From Rutstroemia sp. NJR-2017a BVV2 (lineage: Eukaryota; Ascomycota; Leotiomycetes; Helotiales; Rutstroemiaceae), in NCBI GenBank assembly GCA_002946415.1, contig NJPS01000022.1, forward strand, positions 620,001 to 684,000: a DNA stretch of 64,000 bases. The letters run 5' to 3'. Made by a program: the position numbers and the translations under genes. Below the pieces are notes generated by a model. The model worked only from the letters and a program-made list of their open reading frames with translations, ran no database searches and was not told where the DNA came from. Positions within the stretch are counted from its first letter, which is position 1; each line of letters starts with the position of its first letter. Below are positions 35,989 to 48,272 of the stretch, piece by piece.

Positions 35989-38760
35989 AAAGTTGGTTAG
36001 GAGTTGTTAGCATGGAGAATGGGGGAATGGTTGATGAGATGCCACAATTTGGGCACTCGGTGGTGGCAGTGACAAAGAGCATGCCGCGCCGATAGCATAC
36101 CAATTAAGCAAATAACAACCAGTGACTGGAAGGCGTACGTCATCAAAATGTGCTTATGGGATAATTATGATCTATTTACCAAACGTGTGCACCATTCCCT
36201 GGATGTTTATAAGGGCGGGATGCATCTGTGTTCGGCTTAAGAATCAATCATGCTGGGTCTGGCTTGAGAACGATGGGTTTAATGTGTGAGCCGTTCGCAG
36301 CTGTCAGGGCCCAGAATAGTTTACATTTGGTTTCTTACCCCAAGAAGTAGGGGTTTCCATGCGTGAAACAAATCCCATTGACGGGTTCCCCAGCTGGGTC
36401 TGTCTCGAAACATGCGGCTGCTTACCTACCTATATATGTGAGTGATAAGATAGCCCAGAAAATGGAGCATGCCAGCCACAATTGTGAGGTACTGTATTAC
36501 GTTTGAAGCAAAACGCGCGGAAGGGCAGCACAGACTAAGCCGGGAAGATCCAACAGTCTTGCGTCCATGACAGCATGTTGAGGCGGATCTTCGATACACT
36601 TTGTCCGAGAGGATGAGGAGTATTTAAAGCATGAACACGCGTAATACCATATCGGCGGATTCGCCGGACGTAGAGCCAACTCGGGTGGAAGAATTGACCA
36701 CTCTTGGTGGCAGAGAAACGTGCCCAAAATCTAGTCATACAGTAGGTCGAGCATGTCAAGACACTAAGGTTTTTCGAAGGCGTTTTATAGGCGGGCTTGC
36801 AGCTTAGGTTTCATCCAAAAGAAACCGAGACTTCCGTCGAAGTAATGCTCGGAAGTCATTGGTGTGGGACAGGCCGGGCCTTCAGCCACCACGAGTTTTG
36901 CAGAATCGATATGCAACAGTGGAGAGAAAAAGCGTAATCTAACTTCTTGAATAGATGAATAACTTGGCCGTGTGGGAGAGATATATTAACACCTCAAGCA
37001 ACCGTGGTTCACTTGCTTCATCTAACCGCCAAAATGCTCAGTTCAAACAGTACTTCGGATCTTCCCCGAGGTTGATCTGATAGTGGTTTCCTCCAATGAA
37101 TCCGATGCAAAGATGCTGTATCACATATATATAAGTAGTATTCTGGAAGACGATGAAATATAATACCATGGACTCGATAAGATGTATGAATGGGCTTGGG
37201 ATACCACACCACCTTCCATGCACACTTTGATAGTTGCGTGGTAGAGATGTGCGAGATTCTTCCGCATGGGAACTACTCCTACTCAGCAACCTGAAAATCT
37301 TGATTCCTCTAGGTAAGATGAGGCAAGGCCGGATACCGAGAATGCGAGCCAAAAATACATCTTCTCTGGAAGAAAAAAAAGCTGGCTACGGTCCGGACAT
37401 GCCAGGAATGCCATTCTCAAAACTTCCGTTCTTTCTCTTGGTCCTGGCTCAAGCTTCGCGAATTTGCACGTCTAAGCTGCAAAGAGTCTCACAAACGTGT
37501 TTTAACCGGCCTGTAAATAGCCGGATCGGGATTAGCTGCTGATCAAGTGGCTCCATGGGCTCCGTATTAGTTCGCTCTTCGTCACTGAATCACGCAGAAT
37601 ACGCAGAACACCACTTATCGTCCCTTTTCCTGCCATCCTTGTACGGACCATACGAATTGCCGTCGCAATGCTACCTCTGTAGCTCGAGTTTCCGATCAGG
37701 AATCCGCATGCAATTGGATGGCTATTGCAATGTCTGCCAGGTTTTCTTTTCGAGTAGGACAGCAAATATTTTCAATATTCAATTGAAGCCTCGAAAAGAC
37801 CGGCCGCTCGTTTCCAACACAGCCATATGGCGAATAGGAATGTGGGAAGTAGGTGTTGGAAGAAAGGACTGAAGTACCAAAGTACCAATACGAGCTGTTC
37901 GTATGTCGTACAAATATGTGTTTTGCCTCTGCTGCGGTTGTAAGGAGACGTATTCCGTACAGCAGAGCAGAGCTATAACACCGATCTTCCTCGTCATCAA
38001 CCTGGCATGCGCTTTGCAGTTACATAGCTCTATCCTTACATGCTAGCTAGCTACTACCAAGTACTGCCTGCCTATCAGTGTCGAACAATACTTCGTACTG
38101 CTACTATTCTTACTTCGTGTTTTCTGAACTCTAAGTCCCCCGCACCCACACATTATCATATCTAAAACTCTTCTCGTTTCTTCCCCCAGAACTGCATTTC
38201 TTCCTCTCTTTACTATCAACTACCAACTATCAACATCTTTCATAAGTATACAAATACATGTACATTGATCAGACCACTTACTCCCTTCGCATACAAGCCA
38301 TTTATCCCATCTCATAACTAACACTGACGTCAATACTTTCGCTTGCACAGAAGTTCGCGCTTTTGTGAATCACGGCAGCACGACCCATCGCTCGTTACTT
38401 ATCTAGCACAGCTGGAGAACCGCGAAAAGCACTGGATCTCAACATTCTTGGACCTCTCATACCACTTAATACGCACGCACACACGAGCGCACGATCAAGA
38501 TTTCAGGCGACGAGAATTCCATTATACTCAATTCGGAAATCGCTTTCCTGATACCAGACGGGCGTCGATTCCTGATATAAAGCAATCCCCAACCACCTAC
38601 TTTCTCTCATTTAAAAAGTTCCACAATTACCCATACCAACCTCTCAATACTACTCTGCATCCAGCTGCTGTAACGACGATAAGGCTCACGATCTTTTAAT
38701 AACAATTATACGACCCACTGAACGACAATCAAAAGTCCACTTTTGAATAATATCTAAAAC
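35989..38760. other. Gene-poor interval and long leader of the DUF2406 gene
   Basis: About 2.8 kb. The only frame with a possible protein character is 37555-37872 (plus, 105 codons, true ATG), which contains two CxxC pairs, but there is no other support. From about 38030 to 38760 the plus strand is rich in C, T and A with few G (many ctac, catc, ttcttcc units), typical of a long 5' untranslated leader running to the ATG at 38761. Confidence 0.4.
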
Positions 38761-40333
38761 ATGCAGAACCATCCGTTACCTTCGGCTCCAGGCGAGCAAA
38801 GACCAGGGCATGGCCGTCAAAGGACGAAATCGTCTGCCCTCAGTCTTCATTCTCATAAGAGCAGTGGAAGTGGCCCAAAAATTGAGCTCGTCGAAACGCA
38901 TCGCGAAAAGGAATCGTTAAGACTTCACGGGAAAGCCGATCCATCGATGGCTATAATGGAAGCAGAACCTTGTAAGTACAGGTGCAACCATAGAACTACG
39001 CGGTCTGCATACTGACATTTTCATAGCTGCCGTCGCAAATGAAGCGTCTTCTCTGGCACCTATTCGAGCACTTCAACACAGAGATAGCCAAGGAAACCCC
39101 ATAGGTTCGTCACCCCATTCTAATACTAGATGTTATATGCGCTAACAGACTGCTTCTCTGTAGCTGACCCTGATCGATCAAACCCGACGAGAAGTAGATG
39201 GGAAAGACCATTGGACACTATTCGAGCTTTTGAAGCAGCCATCGACGGCAACTATAACTCGCGAAAGTCATACATACGCACCGGTTAGCATCCCAAGATT
39301 ATGAGTATCCTGATTGGAATTGGTGCTAACTTTACTCTCCTACAGAATCAGATGTCGGTTCAACATACAACCGTCGAAGCAGTTATTTTGGAGGTGAGCT
39401 CATATCAAAAATTTCTTCATTTCCTTTCCAGAGATTTCCGCAAAGTCATCCAAGGATCGACCAATTTTCCCGCCTTTACGTACGACGCTCAGGCCATTTG
39501 GCCAATGCCTATGATTCAACCGGGCACTATTTCCCATCGAATTGACAGGAATTCGCTTGCCGGTGTACCTTGTCTAGTGCAGTGCAGCCGCCCCTATCAT
39601 CCTTGGCGAGACAGCTATCTAGGTGCATTAGATTGATATCATTCAGCATACGCTAACACACCGCCGTGCAGGAACCCAGATAACCACTGATGAACGACCA
39701 AGATACTCCCAACACAGCTATTATGGATCGCCTCAAGGCCATCGGCAAAGCCAAAACGGGAATGGTTACGATGGGCGCAACGGAATGGGGCGACCGGACA
39801 GTTACTATAACGGAAATAATGGCATAGACAATTCAGCTGGACCGGGTAACGGATACCATCCTAACCGAGCTCGATACCCAAGAACGGCATCAGAACCTCA
39901 ATTCAACAGCGGCGGTAACAGTGTCTACCCTAATCCAGGGGTTCAGCACTCCTATGAGACGGTAACAACAGCTTCAGGCAGTGGTAGCTCGGCAGATCCA
40001 GCGGGATACTCAACCGACCCAAGTAGCGAAAACAGTTCTGTGGATCGAATCCACGCACCAGTACAAAAAGAGCCAGTTGAGACGTATGGATTTAACGGAT
40101 TTGGAAACAACCCTCCATACCTACCACCAGGAAGTGGTTTAAATGACCAGCAACGACCTCAACCTGGATACCAAAACCAAGGACCGCCTCCACCACAAAA
40201 AGATGCACGCGTACCGATCAGGCTAGATCAGTCAAATGGCAACGCTACATCTCCTCCGGCAGCTGAACCTGCTCGCCCTGCACCGCAAGAAAAGCGGAAG
40301 AGTTGGTTTGGAAGACGTTTGAGCAAAAAGTAG
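38761..40333 (+). CDS. DUF2406 domain protein, 372 aa
   Basis: Exons 38761-38971, 39027-39104, 39164-39283, 39346-39393 and 39672-40333 give 372 aa. The DUF2406 core lies at about residues 50-150: LRLHGKADPSMAIMEAEP, APIRALQHRDSQGNPIADPD, RSNPTRSRWERPLDTIRAFE, then the tyrosine-rich SSYFGG. The C-terminal half is a low-complexity chain rich in G, N, S, P and Y, ending in a basic KRKSWFGRRLSKK tail. DUF2406 proteins are fungal, hydrophilic and poorly characterised; yeast relatives exist but no biochemical activity can be claimed. The last intron (39394-39671, 278 nt) is much longer than the other three, and a 38-nt candidate intron at its 5' end leads into a frame that soon stops, so the direct splice is preferred. 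A long leader precedes the gene. Confidence 0.85.
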
Positions 40334-40823
40334 TTGTGCATGGTGGAGCTAATACAAATCTAATGTGGGGGATATTGGGGGATATTGGGGGACGGTGGAA
40401 GAAGACAGGACTTTTTACTCGAAATTCTAATGATATATTCATGAAAGGTCAGATACCAAGGCTAAGGATATAATGGATGTTTATGATTGAGGTCGGATTA
40501 TTGCATTGAGTGGCGTATAGGGTTGTATTTCTTCGTATTTCAATACCACAGGATATGACGATTTGTGGACGAATGCGAAGAGCGGACGTTTGTCTGTTAG
40601 TAGTTGGTTTGGAGGACAGCACACAATGTTATTGTATATCTTGAAACATAACAATGAATGTATCCCAATCATTGACTTGTTTCTATCTTAATAAGAAAGA
40701 TTAATCTCGCTCTTTTGTATAGGCCCAAGTATGAGATTGACCACAAGCAATACCTTTCACGACCAATATTTTTAGACCGCTATTCCTCAAGGGCTTTGAT
40801 ACCTTCTCTCCCCTTAAACTCCG
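40334..40823. other. Intergenic between convergent DUF2406 and vma21 genes
   Basis: About 490 bp of 3' flank for two convergent genes. It starts with three tandem copies of a gggggatatt-like unit at 40366-40391. No coding feature is seen. Confidence 0.5.
40366..40396 (+). repeat. G-run tandem repeat in the 3' flank of the DUF2406 gene
   Basis: Three units of ggggg-atatt follow one another, each with a run of five G, then a shorter gg-t-gg end. It lies about 35 bases after the stop codon and so probably in the 3' untranslated region. Confidence 0.8.
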
Positions 40824-41318
40824 TCACAGATCCTTCTTAGAGTCCTTCTCTGCGGCCTCTAAGGCCTCACTTTGATCTTCATTCATAGCAACAATCACAT
40901 AACCAACCAATACGACGTTCGCCATAATCGCGGCCAACGCACCCGCATATGTTGAATTGCCTTGAGACCTGTTAGTACATGATTGCTCTAAGAATCAGAC
41001 CACGCCTCTCGCTGTCCTTTTCAGATACGCACCCTTGAAGAGAGTGTCCAGAGTTACGAAATAGGATCCAATGGGGACCACAATCATGGCAAAGGTAAAC
41101 CCTAAGAGCTTGTAGATCACATGTCTAGTATTATGTCAATATAAAAAAGAGACCTGAGGAACACATGGTGCGTGTGGGTCATAAGATGATGGAAAAGGGA
41201 AAACAAACGCAGGGACAGCTGGAGCGATGTTGCTCTTCTCGCCTTTGACGGGCTTGAACTCTTTTTCCTTTTCTTCCCCACTTGTAAGGTTGTTGGAGAC
41301 GTTTCTTCGGGTCGCCAT
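40824..41318 (-). CDS. vma21: Vacuolar ATPase assembly integral membrane protein Vma21
   Basis: Vma21 is an ER chaperone that helps assemble the V0 sector of the vacuolar proton pump. Exons (reading order) 41318-41209, 41124-41033 and 40960-40824 give 112 aa. Two membrane helices are seen: LLGFTFAMIVVPIGSYFV and AGALAAIMANVVLVGYVIVA, joined by the TLDTLFKGNSTY loop, as in the family. The C terminus ends KKDL, a KKXX di-lysine signal that returns the protein to the ER. The N-terminal 37 residues are polar and charged. The acceptor of intron 2 is used 10 bases after a tempting upstream AG, judged from the reading frame. It is divergent from the Fun30-type gene. Identification is good. Confidence 0.92.
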
Positions 41319-41934
41319 GATGACTGTAGGATCTTGTCGAGGAAGATATTGGGGAGATAGATGAGGTACAGTTTGTGGTTTGGGTGAATACCTTTGTGAA
41401 ACCTTGTACAAAGCCCCTCTGGTTACTTCGTTATAAAGAGTAAGGTTAAATCGGTTGACAGATGACTTCGCGACTGAACATGGGGGTTGAACAACGCGTA
41501 AATTATTATTAACTTTTTTAGTGTGCCCGCCCAACTTCTTTCTTGACGGTATTTGACTTGTTCTCAGAACCAAAGTTTCTCAGCCTTAGAAAGCAACCCC
41601 ATATCGTCAACGTCAGTACCGATATTTGATGGCAGAATAATTCGGTGGTACTTTCAACTTTCACTGATTTTTATGCTTGTCTTCTGATCTTTTGATCTTC
41701 GAAGAACTGCTTTCGCAACTCTTCTTTATACAGTCTTTTTACCTATTCTGGGTTTGCAAGAGCCATTGGGACGTTTGGTGGGAGAAGTAATCGCTCCTCC
41801 TCCTTTGTATCGAGACAAACCACCAAGACAGAAGGTCGATAATTTTAGGATTCCAGAAAAGTAATACTGCATCGCCTGCTTTGGTCTTCCTTCTACCTCG
41901 AATCCTCTCCATCTGCGTCTGGAAATCTCCCAGT
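41319..41934. promoter_or_regulatory. Shared promoter region of vma21 and the Fun30-type gene
   Basis: 616 bp between two divergent ATGs. No gene is visible. The stretch ttaaattattattaacttttttag at about 41499-41522 is AT-rich, and the final 60 bases before 41935 are C/T rich. Confidence 0.5.
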
Positions 41935-44900
41935 ATGTCTTCTTACTTTGCCAACAATACCGCCCTTGTACCCGACTCCCCTGCAGTCAAACGACAAAAA
42001 ACCGCGTCTGGTTACACATCTACTAGCAATTCAGCGAATAATACGAACGCCTACAACTCTGATGTGGATAGTGGGGATGATCTCTTCGCTGGCTATGTGC
42101 CAGATACGCCTGCTGCTGGCAGGTTCGAGACCCAACCGACTCAAATTATTGACAGATCTGCGCCGGCTCCTACCCCTCTATTGAGCTCTCCAGTACCTAC
42201 AAACAGGCTTATACAAGTACCTGCGTCCTCACCCTTCAACGCAAACACTGGCAGACGTGAGGATAGATTGAGATCACCAACACCTGTCAGAACTGCTTCT
42301 CCACTACGAAATATAGCGTCGGCAATGGCACCAGCAGGTACTGCTTACAAGGCGCCGGTAGGAATATCCAAGAAACCAGCTGTTACAAAGAAAAAGATCA
42401 TCAATCTTGATAGCGATGATGAAGGCCCATCCTACGTAGGAGATAGTTCCGACGAAGATGCTCTCAGCAGCGCAAACATCAAGCCTTCGACATTCGCGCC
42501 GAAACTTTCTCAAACTACATCACGATCTTTTGGTTCTCAAGAGCAACCCAAAGTTGTTAGTGGCCATACGAAGTTTCAAAGTATTGTTGCCAATGCTACC
42601 TACAACCCGTCCGAGAAGGGATCGAATCCAGCGGCTCGAAAAGACCTCCAAAGGAATTCCTCGAGAGCTCTGCCAATACAAGACCTTGCTATTACGGATA
42701 TAAGTGATGAAAAGCTCAGGACAAATATTATACGGCTGCGCAACATTCTTCCCAAAGTCTCAATACTCGAGGCGAAAGATGCTTTATTGACCACTCGAGG
42801 AGATATCAACGCTGCCGCTGCATTGCTCGTACGAGACGAAGGTTCAGATGACGATGTTGTGGAAATGCCCGCTCCTCAAAAGGTAGAACCTCACATGAGA
42901 AGAGGTCTTGCCGCACCAATAAAGTCGATTAAAGACCGATATTCTTCGACGCAAACCCAACCTACACAGAGGGTCCCTCCCGTAGTCACACCACAGAAGC
43001 CAAAAAGAAAACTCATGAAGGGACGCAAGGAGCCAACTTCGCCTGTAGCTGCTTCTCCTTCACCGGTCAAGTTGCCTTCATCCCCACCCAGGGCGAATGA
43101 TTCTTATGATTCCGACTCGGGTATGGAAGAGCCCGAAGAGTCAGAGGATGACCCAGTACTCGAGGAACGACTTTTGAAATATCTGAACAAATGCAAATTA
43201 GACGAGCTTATTGAACTCACCAACACTACTAAGGCTAATGCCGAGGCGATGTTAGCTGCTCGGCCTTTCAGGACGCTCGACGCTGCCAGAAACGTCTCTA
43301 CTGCCAAAACACTCAAGAATGGAAAGAAAAGCTCTAAAGCCGCGATGGGTGATCGTCTGGTGGACACTGCTTTGAGCATGTTCTCAGGTTATGAGGCCGT
43401 TGATGCTCTAGTTGCGAAATGTGAAGAGCTCTCAAAACCATTGGAAGCGGAGATGGCCAAATGGGGATTCAACACTTTTGGCGGCCGCAAGGAAGGAGAG
43501 GGTCTTGAGCTTGTGTCGTTCGAAGATGATGTTGAATCCCAACGCGACTCCGGCATCGGTTCCCCGAGCAGTACCCCGTCTGTGAATGGAGAGGGTGTTG
43601 ACGATGACAAGATTGTTTCTGCCAAGCGCAGGAAAGCAACCGTCAACTTTCTAAAGAAACCTGAGCTGATGGCAGAAAGTGTTGTGCTGAAAGACTACCA
43701 AATTGTCGGTCTAAACTGGCTCAATTTGATGTACAACCACAATCTGAGCTGTATCTTGGCAGATGATATGGGTCTTGGTAAGACTTGTCAGGTCATTTCA
43801 TTCTTGTCCCATCTCGTTGCGACTGGCCACCCTGGCCCCCACGTTGTATTTGGCCCTGCCGCCGTTTTCGAGAATTGGTGTCAGGAATTCGTTAAATTCG
43901 CGCCTAATTTGGTCATCCAGCCGTATCATGGTAAGCTTGGCGCCCTCAAATCCGAGATAGTAGGTCACTAATTCTACAACAGGTCAGGCAAGCGAACGTG
44001 TTGCATTATCAGAGGAGATCCTGGAGAATAAGGATAACATAAATGTTGTTGTCTCTACGTACGATATGGCCGTGAAGAAAGATGACAACAAGTTCTTTAG
44101 AAAGTTGCATGCAGATGTGAGTTTGAAATATAGAAACAAGTGAGAGTTGTGAAGCTAATCAATCGTAGGTGCTTGTTTGCGACGAAGGTCATATCTTGAA
44201 GAACGGCGCGACACAGAAGAACCAGGCGTTGAACAAGATTCCCGCCAAGTTCCGACTTTTGTTGACTGGTACACCTTTACAGAACAACTTAGTCGAGTTA
44301 GTTACTCTCCTTGCTTTCATTCTTCCCGACGTCTTCGAGGAACGAGAGGAAGACCTGAATTTTATTTTCAAGGCGAAGGCTACAACTCGAGACACCGATC
44401 ATGGAGCACTACTTTCCGCCGAGCGTATCGCCAGAGCAAGGTCTATGCTCACACCCTTCGTTTTACGCCGAAAGAAGCACCAAGTCTTAAAGCATCTTCC
44501 TACAAAGACTTGCCGAGTCGAACGCTGTAGTCTGACTGCATCGCAAAGTGAGATTTACAATGAGCACGCTGATGCTGCCCGTGAACGAGCTCGAAAGCGC
44601 CTCGAAGGTGTGAAGATCACTGCCCCGAAGTCTGATGAAAACAATCCTATCATGCAACTTCGTAAGGCAGCTATTCATCCGCTTCTGTTCCGCCGTCACT
44701 TCACCGATGAGAAGATTGAGAAGATGGCGGATATATTACGCAAGAAAGAACCGACAAACTTCAACCCTAGTGAAAAACGACACCATCTAATAGATGAGAT
44801 GCGTAAAGCTTCAGACTTCTGGTTACATACCTGGTGTATGCTCTATCCGTGTATCAAATCGTTTGATGTCAAGAAGAACGCATGGATGGATTCTGGAAAA

Positions 44901-45548
44901 GTTGCTGCATTGGTTGAGCTGGTTAAAAAGTACAAGGAGAATGGGGATAGGGTTCTTATTTTCTCCCAATTTTCGCTTGTACTGGACATTCTCGAGGCAG
45001 TACTCAATAGTTCTTCCATTACCTATACTAGGATCGATGGGTCTACGAAGATTGATGAGCGTCAAGCCTATATCGAAAGATTCCGCGACGATACTGATAT
45101 CACCGCTTTCCTCCTCACAACCAAGGCTGGTGGAACAGGAATCAATTTGATGTATGCTAATAAAGTCATTATCTTCGACGGAGGTTTCAACCCCCAAGAC
45201 GACGTACAAGCCGAGAATCGTGCTCATCGAGTCGGGCAAACTCGTGATGTTGAGGTTGTTAGGCTGGTCACTCGAGGTACGATCGAAGAGGCTATCTGGA
45301 AGATGGGCAGAAGCAAACTCATGCTGGATGGTAGAGTGGCGGGTGAAGAGGAAGAGGCAGGGGAGAAGGCGGTTGAAAAGATGTTGCTTGAAGGTGTCAC
45401 AATCACCGACGAGGAAGCAGCAGCCGTGGTGGAGGGCAAGCCTGAAGAGGAGACTGCTGAGAATAAGGCGAAGGACAAGAAGACGGGTCTCGCAGAAAGG
45501 AGAAAGTCTACCCTTTTGGACTTAACGACCGAGGATGGCGAGGAGTAG
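41935..45548 (+). CDS. fun30: SNF2-family chromatin remodeller of the Fun30/SMARCAD1/Fft group
   Basis: Exons 41935-43930, 43983-44116 and 44169-45548 give 1169 aa. Upstream in-frame codons exist only from a TTG, so the ATG at 41935 is used. The first 550 residues are disordered but hold a CUE-like helical bundle at about 253-300 (KLRTNIIRLRNILPK, then EAKDALLTTRGDINAAAALL), a ubiquitin-binding module typical of Fun30 and SMARCAD1. The ATPase core follows: DDMGLGKT at about 610-617, DEGH at 715-718 (the form common in this subfamily), LTGTPLQNN, and in the second lobe KAGGTGINL and NRAHRVGQTRDVEVVRL. Fun30 proteins slide or evict nucleosomes in silent chromatin and at DNA breaks. The subfamily call rests on the CUE module, DEGH, and the order of motifs; Fft2 or Fft3 naming is not resolved. 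Confidence 0.92.
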
Positions 45549-47300
45549 ACGATGGTGGAGAGGGGATGCTTGCTTGAGATCAGAACGAGATGTCGTGCGT
45601 GATACATGGTGCACTCTGGGGAATGGATAGGCATATATCGGTTGATCAGCATAGCGTCGCATATCTGGTGCATTGAGGCGGCAGCATACACATGATTTCA
45701 ATGGAGTTTTAGAGGACCTCACAGATGCATGATGAAGACTATAGGCCGAGGAGATGAGACGAGCCGTCATTTTGAGCAACAGAATCTAGCATATCTTGAA
45801 CGGAGGACTTCTCTCGGTTGACATTCGGCTGGACATTTGGCATTTTACGTAATGTGTATGGACGCTGGATGGATTGACGGGATATTTTTGTACAATACGC
45901 ATACTGCATATGAGGGGAGAGCATTTGGTGGATGATGACGATCAATAGACTTATGGATATGGATAGGAGATCTGCTACGGATAGATAGATAGATAGATAG
46001 AGCGATAGACCGTGTCAGTATGATATGGTGTTTTTCGGAGGTTTGGTGGTGTGTTCTTGATGGCTTCGAGTTACTTGTAAATAGTGGTGGTTGGGTTATG
46101 GGGGAGCAGGCAGTTGAGGAAAACCAGTATAGAGACCGCCGGTCTTACTCCATCGATCGGCATCCATACTTCTCTGACTCCATTATGCCTCCTAGTCAGT
46201 TACAATGGAATTCTCCCTTTCAAATACCCTTTTGGCTTGAGGGCTGTGATGACCAACAGAAACAAGCTCGATGGGAAAATGCGATATCGCTGCGAAGTGT
46301 AGGATGCCCATCCTATCATACACAAGTAAATTAATGCGGAGGCTAGGAACACCATCTACACTTTACTTCATGAAGCATTCCTCAGCCCGAACCAGCGCCT
46401 TGGCACGTGCGAGCTACAGTACTGTGTGTTTGTAAAGCGAGTTATTAGCTGGTCGGTTAATTTCAGGGGGATAGAGCTAGCTGGTGGGCGATATCAACGC
46501 GGAGGGGTGGCAGGGGCAGGTTGGCTATATAGATGCTGGATATTCTGATGGGTGAGTGCGTTGGAATATTATTGTTGGGGAAATTGGTCCTGGCTACCAG
46601 CTAATTGCTTCATTAAGAAGTTTAATGTTGTCGACGAACTAACTGTTTCATAGAATGATACTGTAGTATTTCCAATGGTTTCGGCTGGCTTGGAGCTGGC
46701 TTGGAGTGTTTAGTTACTTGGTTCTGCATCTGTGGATGGTTAGAGGCAAAGGCTGGTAGCTATCCAGGCCTTGCTTTGCTGCTCAGGTATGTGAGGATCT
46801 TGGTACTGTCCTAATCAAGAGTAAGGATGCAAGGTTGAAGATAGTAGTACACAACGTACACTCCTGGATATTTCCGGGTAGAGCGGGAGCTTTGTAACTC
46901 GAATGCTTCTGTACAAGTCACACAACAGTGAATTACGACACGTCGAGATTATACAGCCGCTTTTGTGTACAGCAGATACATAGTCAATGTATAGTCCTGG
47001 AATTTATAGATCGAAACATAGGTGGTTGAGGCTTGGTCTTGTACATGTATGGGTAAGTATGCACGACAGCACCAACATCACCGTTGCCACAACATATTTC
47101 GAGTTAAAATGCTTTTGGCAGTTACGAGCCATCATCAGCTATCGCTGTGTCAAACTTAGGTGCCATAGATAAATAATCTGAAACGAATGTTTACAAACGG
47201 TGCCCCGGTTCACGCCCCAATTCTGGTTTGCTTCGGAACTAATAGAACGAGATTGAAAGCCGCTTTCGATCCTTGGGAGCAGATCTTCCCGTCCAAAATA
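45549..47300. other. Gene-poor start of the accessory block
   Basis: About 1.75 kb without a coding gene after the remodeller stop codon. It includes a GATA microsatellite and a short direct repeat, ctggcttgga twice, near 46686-46705. Frames up to 104 codons have no recognised feature. Confidence 0.4.
45980..46002 (+). repeat. GATA tetranucleotide microsatellite
   Basis: About five and a half perfect copies of the unit gata from 45980, followed by an imperfect copy. Confidence 0.9.
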
Positions 47301-48272
47301 TTAGAAAGGAACTTCAATGGTGTCGTTATTAACATATTCACCCATCTGCTTCTTCTTGTACTCGTCGATCACGTCAGAAACCCGTTCCCAGTCATTCATG
47401 TTGAACTGAGCTTCATATTCGTTGTATGAAATAGCCACATCGACATGCGTGGAAGAGCTTTTCTGTCGTTGGACATCAACCATTTCTTCCGTAATTTCAA
47501 ACAAGGAAGTGCGAATGACTGTTCGTAGATGCCAATGTCAGAGCTAGTACAAACAGCCAAGCATGAGATGCAATGCAACTTGCATGACCGAATGGCTCTC
47601 GTAGCAGGTGAGTATTCATAGCGCTCCGAGATTATGAACTGCTAGATGTTATCCGTGGTTTGGGATCGAGCCTCAATCGCAGTAGTAATGACTTTGAAGA
47701 CCTTCTCCAAGGTGATATATGCACTGGGTGGCAAAGTAACAAAACCTCCTAGGACGGCGTCCACAAGAGCGACGTGAAATGAGCGAGTCTCGACTTTGAA
47801 AGTCTTGGTCTGAATCTTGCTCTTTTGCAATGCTAGCCTAGTCGACTAAGTTAGCTTGACGGTACGTCGGTATCACACTCATCATGGGAAAGCGACCAAA
47901 GGGTTCCACGTACCAAGGAGTGTTCCTCATAGTCAGCAACGCGAGCGCAGTAGCCAACTCGCTTCGCGACTGATTCGTCCGAATCGTCCTGAGGTATAAA
48001 CTACTTGCATAGGTGGTGTTTCACCATCTGAGAGTAGTCCAGCTGTGATAATCCAGAACAGCCCGCTCATACTGGATCAAGAGCGGACGAGCTTCCTCTG
48101 GGATGTCGCTGGAAAAATTGATGCATTGAACGGCACAGGCAGTTTCCCGATCTTTCTTGGCCTTCCGGAGGGTCTCTTCTGGGTCCCCTTGCCCGGCATA
48201 TGGCAGGTTCCCAAGATCCAAGGAAGGAACAGGTAGGATGATATGGTACTTGCTGGTACAGGTTGAAGTCAT
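47301..48272 (-). pseudogene. Unrecognised gene, apparently interrupted (or with an unresolved 3' part)
   Basis: From an ATG at 48272 three exons, 48272-48025, 47988-47914 and 47837-47642, splice in phase with good gt and ag sites into 172 codons ending in TAG. Past that stop the same frame stays open for about 80 codons to 47396, and then a second frame (47504-47301) reads an acidic, protein-like segment (VDVAISYNEYEAQF, then DVIDEYKKKQMGEYV) to its own stop. I could not find an intron that removes the TAG and links the frames. So either the gene ends at 47642, or it is longer and has lost function through a nonsense and a frame change. No family is recognised. The N-terminal part has no signal peptide. 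It lies alone in a gene-poor accessory stretch. Confidence 0.45.

Noticed and set aside
39301..39636. 111-codon frame as a separate gene
   Set aside because: It overlaps exon 4 and intron 4 of the DUF2406 gene, which is well supported by phase and by conserved residues; kept only as a low-interest finding.
42304..43646. Several 69-91-codon minus-strand frames inside the Fun30-type gene
   Set aside because: Antisense shadows of a serine-rich coding region.
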